62,000 bases of DNA from Gnetum montanum. Taxonomy: Eukaryota > Streptophyta > Gnetopsida > Gnetales > Gnetaceae. The notes beneath the pieces were generated by a model, which saw only the letters and a list, made by a program, of their open reading frames with translations, was not told the origin of the DNA and searched no databases. Shown here one piece after another: positions 57,061-62,000 of the stretch; the stretch's first letter is position 1, and the number at the start of each line of letters is the position of its first letter. The translations under genes were made by a program, and so were the position numbers. The stretch spans positions 4,344 through 66,343 of the forward strand of contig MNCI01025358.1 of the NCBI GenBank assembly GCA_015680685.1, written 5' to 3'.

Positions 57061-59480
57061 TAATTAGAAACCACGTTCTTGATTTCCTTTCTATTCATCA
57101 TTGTCAAATTAAACTCTTGTAGGATCACTAGCCACCATATACCATAGGGGTTCACTGTTGGCTTATTCATGAGAAAATGAATGCCACTATGATTGGTGTC
57201 TACAAAAATGAGGTATTCAAGTAGATAGTGCCTAAATTTTTAAAGAGCATACATCACTGCTATTAGTTCATTTTCTATTATGGTGTAATTAATTTGTAAA
57301 CCTAAAATGATTCTACTTGCACAATAAACATAGTATGGGCATTTTTGATTATCCATTTATGTAAGCACTACCCCCAATGCATAATTGGATGTGTCTGTCC
57401 CCATATGGAAAGATTTGAATTAATCAGATACATGTAGAATTGGTATTTCTATGAGCTTTTGCTTTAAGTGCTAGAATGCTTGTTCATAATCTTTGGTCCA
57501 TTCAAATGTTGCATCCTTCTTAATTAGCTTAGTAAGTGATTTGATTTTTTTAAAGAACTTTTCAATAAAATGACTATAGTAACTTGTATGTCCAAGGAAT
57601 GACCTAACATCTTTGATTAGAGGTTGTTTGATAATTCCTTGGATGATCCTTACCTTTTCAAGATCCACCTCAATACCTTTTTCTAAAATCTGGTGCCCTT
57701 GGATGATGCTATCTTAGAGCATCAAATGGTTCTTTTGCCAGTTGAGCTACAGGCTTGTTTACACATATTGTTTAAGTACTCGCTCAAGATGGTCCAAAGC
57801 TTGTTCAAAATTAGCACTATAGGTGGAGAAGTCATCCATAAAAACTTCCATACCACTACCAATTTGTTGCTAAAATATGTTGAGAACTAGGCATTGGAAG
57901 GTTGTAAGAGCATTACATAGATCAAAAGACATCTTTTTGTATGCAAAAGTCTCCTAAGGACTTGTAAATATTATTTTTTCCTAGTCTTTTGAAGTGATTT
58001 GAATTTGATTTTAGCTGCTATATTAGTCTAGAAAATTGTAGTAGATTTGCCTTACAATAGTGTCCAACACTTGGTTCAAAAGTAACAATGGAAAATGATC
58101 TTTGAAAGTGGCCATGTTGAGAAACGTGAAGTCTCTACAGACTCTCTATTGCCCTCTTTCTTAGGTACAATAACAAGCAGGCTTACCCACTTACTATCTT
58201 CCATTGGATAAATGAACCTAGCCATGAGAAGTTTCTCAAGATTCTTTTTAAAAACCTATTTGAGCTTTGGATTTAACCTTTTTTGTGGCTTCTTGATGAG
58301 TAGTGAGGTACCCCTACACTCAACCATACGAATACGAATGTTCACGCACGATCTGGTCGAACTCCACAGACAGACTAGTTGTGGTGTCTAGATAGTTACT
58401 TGTTGATCATAGTTCACTGTCTTCCCACTTGGACTAGTATTTGCTTTGTCATGTATGGTTTAGTCTAGAGTGCGGTGTATGATGTGGTCCTAAACTAGTA
58501 CTACTCCTAGAGGTAATGGAAAGTAACTTTGATTAAGCTAAGAGGGAGTGAGAGAGAGAATCTAAGCTAGCCTAAGTGCGATGAGCATCCATCCTTAATC
58601 CTCCGTACACATCTTAGACCTCATGTACTACCACTAGGATTACCAAGTGCATGTCCTAGGTACCCTACTGGGATACCAAGTAGTCACACTTAAATGATCA
58701 TGATTAAGTTGTACTCATTCCACATTTACTAACAAGGGTAGGAGATGAGGGTAGAGAAATATTAATTACAAAAGTAATAAATAACAATCAAAATTAATTA
58801 AGTGCTACAATGATGAAGTAATCTCGATCTTTATTGTTGGTCATATGCATGTCCAAGTACGTCACACTTAAATAAAGGTTCTGTGCAATTACAATCATCA
58901 CACTATGTGCATGCACTTGGGAAAGGGTTGAGAGGAAAAACTGACAAAAAGATCCTACTCTAACACTAACTTCCTATGAATTTCCTATGTGCCCAATTGT
59001 GTATTTATAGGCTCACACAGGAACCATGATATCGTGTATCCAATATCACTAGCCAGGCTACGATATCATGTACCCAATATCGAGGGTTTGATATTGGGGG
59101 TTCGATATTAGGACTCATCAGATATCAGGGGTCTGACAAGGGGTCTGATATTAGCACCTGGTTAACAAGGGTCTGATATCAGCACGTGACAAACGACAAT
59201 TCATCACTTCTTTGAGGCTTGATAGCATAGTATGTGAAGATTTGATGCTAGCATATGTGTGGATCTATTCTTGTTATCCCATCATATAATCAAGCAAAGG
59301 TTATTGGCTATTTGTTGATTACTTTTAGTAAATTTTTCTTTTGTTCTTTGATGTGTTAAGTATTTATGATTACTAGTTTCACATTGTCTAAGAATACATA
59401 TTCGAAAGAGGCTAGTAAGGATTTCAACTCCAAGGGCTTCTTTTCAAAAGTATTAAGGACTTCCAACTCTACCCAATTTA
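57061..59480 (-). pseudogene. pol: R3 reverse transcriptase and RNase H, split by a solo LTR
   Basis: RT box: GMEVFMDDFSTYS with FMDD intact at 57831-57842. 57471-57668 reads VRIIQGIIKQPLIKDVRSFL and TSYYSHFIEKF, then KDATFEWTKDYEQAF, the RT connection. RNase H lies at about 57240-57420. The N-terminal RT block is right of the solo LTR (59212-59480). Several stops. Confidence 0.78.
58294..59206 (-). mobile_element. Solo LTR (GATATC type) in R3 RT, TSD cttct
   Basis: 913 bp with perfect duplications cttct (58289-58293 and 59207-59211). Minus-strand start TGATGAATTGTCG, end CTCACTACTCATCA. Minus TATA box near 59003-59010. U3 has an extended GATATC/GATATT field (59025-59182) with extra copies of GGGGTCTGATAT. 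Confidence 0.87.
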
Positions 59481-60300
59481 TCTCTAATTATTTTCTATGC
59501 TTAGCTTTTAAGATTTGGCTCTTGATTTGTTCCATCTCGTCCATCTTATCTATATATGCACTTGTAAGGATCTCTGCTAGTTCTATGCACATTGCAAAAT
59601 AGGAGCTATTATCTCTAGTTAGCCACTAGTTGCCTTCTTATTTTGTGGCTGATGATGCAAACACCTTTGGATATTGGTGGTTTTGGCATACATATTTCAT
59701 GCTATGATAGACATACTTTTGATTGTCCATATTTTTTACATATAATTGCATCCTATTTCATTGTATGAAATGCATGAAACCTTCTTCTTTTCTATTTTAC
59801 CAAAATTATTTTCCATAGAGATTTCCAAGGAGAGATCTTTGATTCATAGCTTGGCATTAATGGTACTTAGCCAAGCCCTTTTCATAATAACTGGGGAGTA
59901 CCCTTTGGAATTATCTACATGGATCACTAGGAAATCTATTGGACATGACCATCCACTAATAGTGGTCACAATATCTTCTACTAATCCCAACAAGAATGGT
60001 AATTGATTAGTTTGCAAGCTCTAACTTGATATTACATTTCTTTAGTCGCATCAGATTCCATATTTTATACATCTCTTAGAATATTAATGTCATACTAGAA
60101 CCTGAGTCTAATAAAGCCTTGCATTGATCATTTCCTACAATGTGCAAATATATCAAAGGACTTCTAGGATCTGTTCTTTTCTTGGGAAGGTGTCTTAATT
60201 TTATTCAATTCATGAATGCATTAGTTAACATGATAGTTTGAACATTTTGGGGTCTTAGGTTTGAAGGTAGCTTGGTAGTCATTTCTTTGGTAGTTTGAGA
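59481..60300 (-). pseudogene. pol: R3 aspartic protease region (broken)
   Basis: Active site ALLDSGSS with DSG at 60100-60108. The second-motif region reads VITGEYPLE on the shadow strand and aligns with the ..IIMGRAWL segment of R2 (59870-59900). Linker to RT follows. Confidence 0.68.
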
Positions 60301-61290
60301 AGGGTTTGTAGCTATAGATGCTTATGATGATTTAGGTGGACTCTTAGGCTTGAAAAATGGCCTCTTTTGAGTTTTATGCTTAGAGCCACTTGAATTATGG
60401 GTCACTTACAAATTCAATACTATTGTGGCATTTTATTGCTAGGGCTATAGAGTTATTTTGCCTTACATGGATGGTGTAGGTGGCAAGGGAGTGGAGGCAT
60501 GAGGTGCATGGTGCTGCTGAGGATAGTGAGCAGTGTGTGTGAAAGGAAATATAGCTCATGAAGTGGCATGTTGATAATATTTAGAAGGATAGTAATGATG
60601 GAAGGAATTGTTGATCATGGAATCACTTAGTGACACAGGTTGTTGGACATAATAGTCATATAGATAAGGATACTATTTCCTTGGTGGTGGCATCCCCCAT
60701 GACTATGGGTTTTGTCACTGATGATAGTAATTCTAAGGTTGAGGTGACATTTCACTTGGATAGAACTGCTATTGGTAAATTTTTGCTAATATTTTCCTTG
60801 TGGGTGAGGCAATTTCCTTGGTTCTTGTCATCTAGCAAGCTTTGGATTTAAAGCATAGATCCTAGATTCTTCTAGGTGGGATAGAATTGAGCAACATTAC
60901 TTGGAATGGTCATACTGGCAAATGTTACATCCTCGTGTTTGAATCTACAACCTCTTCTACTACTATAGCCTTATCTTTTTTTATGATGATAGTCCTTTAT
61001 TGCATCCTTTTTCCTTCTTCTATTCTTGTCCCTATATCCCTATTCTGCTTTCTCTCCATTATTTTAAATATTTTTTGAAAATTCTCATCTATAGAGTCCT
61101 ACATTTTGTTCACCTTGGCTGATATTTTAGTGATAAAACTTTGGATTGATAAGGTCTTCCTTTACACAACTTCCTCTAATGGTGCTTCCTCCTCTAGGTC
61201 ACAAAGACGTACCTTATTTTTGCAGATGTTTATGTCTCTGTTATATTCATATGTAATTTCTCTTTTCTTTAACTTCTCTTCTACCTTAGT
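60301..61290 (-). pseudogene. gag: R3 gag, C-terminal part (broken)
   Basis: Knuckle CNICQYDHSK..CC near 60905-60945 with C-x2-C-x3-H spacing. Upstream the helical part with Glu/Lys-rich sequence, downstream a Pro/His/Tyr-rich tail. The N-terminal part is displaced by the LTR at 61291. Confidence 0.65.
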
Positions 61291-62000
61291 TGTGAATCAC
61301 TTAATGGGTTAAGTCAATGGACATTCATCGATGCATCCCCATTAATGCATGGTTATATGCATCGACACAGACCCATTGATGCAATATCTATCTTTGCCTA
61401 TATAAATGCACACACCCACCACATTTATGGCACGTTAAACCAATAAAATAGCCAAGTTCTTGTAGTTTTCTCTCATTAGAGTTATAATATTTTTTGAGTG
61501 CCTACAATATAACTTCAAGGATTGTACAGATCCTTATTCAAACATCAATGTACCTGAACACTTTGATGCATTGGTAGTAAAGATGAGATTCTTGAAACTC
61601 CTTGTAGCACTTAAGAATAGTTTAATGTTTTCATTCATGCACTTAATTGCTTATGCATTTTACATTCATGTCCTTAGTTAATTAATACACTTAATAATCA
61701 CACATAAGTATGACTACCTCAAACATACTATTAACGCTTGGTAATCCTAGTGGTATTATCACTTGGTTCACTTAGTAGCCTAACACTTGATAACCTAGTA
61801 GCATTTCTAATGAGTTCGGGATGTGCACGGAAGGTGGGCTTGGATGCATATGTCAGGATAATTAGATTAAGGCATTAGATAGTTAATTAGTTAATTCATA
61901 ATTAATTACCTTTGTTTTACATTTAGACTAAATAAAATAAAATATAAAAATATAAATAAAAATCATGTGCCTTGGCTTAACTTAACCATACACTTGCACT
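61291..62000 (+). repeat. LTR of the Athila-like family (non-GATATC type), cut by the window end
   Basis: Starts TGTGAATCACTTAATGGG inside R3 gag. U3 has CATCGATGCATCCCCATTAA and CATCGACACAGACCC words; TATA box CTATATAAATG at about 61399-61408; then the CTTGGTAATCCTAGTGGT words and others typical of the family's R/U5. It ends outside the window, so solo or full element cannot be told. Confidence 0.75.

Larger units (their letters stand above)
52541..61290 (-). mobile_element. R3: Athila-like gag-pol-ORF3 element, both ends truncated in view
   Basis: Minus strand: gag (interrupted at 61291 by another LTR), PR, RT, RH, IN, spacer, internal promoter-like block, ORF3. The 3' half of ORF3, the PPT and the 3' LTR are missing at the left end. 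RT is split by a solo LTR. Same module order as R2. Confidence 0.82.

Noticed and set aside
59113-59120. ACTCATCA as the right edge of the solo LTR
   Set aside because: No duplication there; cttct on both sides places the edge at 59206 and restores the RT alignment.

Overview
The window is a plant-type, gene-poor stretch built almost entirely from decayed, nested retrotransposons. No host gene, tRNA or rRNA gene was recognised. Evidence for a plant: several Ty3/gypsy elements with primer-binding sites that match the 3' end of plant tRNA-Asp (Athila-like), a Tat-like element with a C-H-H-C gag knuckle, an ORF resembling the 'putative plant transposon protein' family, and L1-type LINE remnants. 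The species cannot be told; nesting this deep suggests a large genome. Most coding frames are broken, largely by TAG stops and C-to-T changes.

Layout. (1) 1-6298, F1 (+): 3' part of an Athila-like element with gag end, spacer, ORF3 and 3' LTR, and no pol. (2) 6299-7749: LINE reverse transcriptase fragment (+), split by a solo LTR (6705-7598, TSD atgag). (3) 7751-17295, R1 (-): gag-PR-RT-RH-IN without ORF3; its 3' LTR is cut at a single N and a 197-N gap lies in pol. (4) 17505-48875, F2 (+): a second pol-less gag+ORF3 element with perfect TSD atatt. Its gag is split by R2 (18873-41537, -), a complete gag-pol-ORF3 element. R2's 3' LTR is split by E3 (19451-28789, +, TSD caagg), a Tat-like element with gag and protease only. 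E3 is split by a solo LTR (22846-24353, TSD ctaca). The nesting is therefore four deep. (5) 48881-52540: AT-rich DNA, tandem duplications and a LINE ORF1/endonuclease fragment. (6) 52541-61290, R3 (-): a truncated gag-pol-ORF3 element split by a solo LTR (58294-59206, TSD cttct). (7) 61291-62000: an LTR cut by the window end.

How the parts work together. F1, F2, R1, R2 and R3 share PBS type, PPT, LTR ends (TGATGAG...CTCATCA) and a collinear noncoding spacer, so they form one family with three architectures: gag-pol-ORF3 (R2, R3), gag-pol (R1) and gag-ORF3 (F1, F2). In the four elements with ORF3, the frame is preceded by the same unit: a palindromic block resembling the U3 of the matching LTR type, a TATA run, about 150-170 bp of leader, a donor-like site, a G-run resembling the 3' PPT, and about 300-330 bp ending in an acceptor-like YAG, directly at the ORF3 ATG in three of them. 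I read this as an internal promoter with a spliced leader for ORF3. It is the most interesting signal here and is inference from sequence layout.
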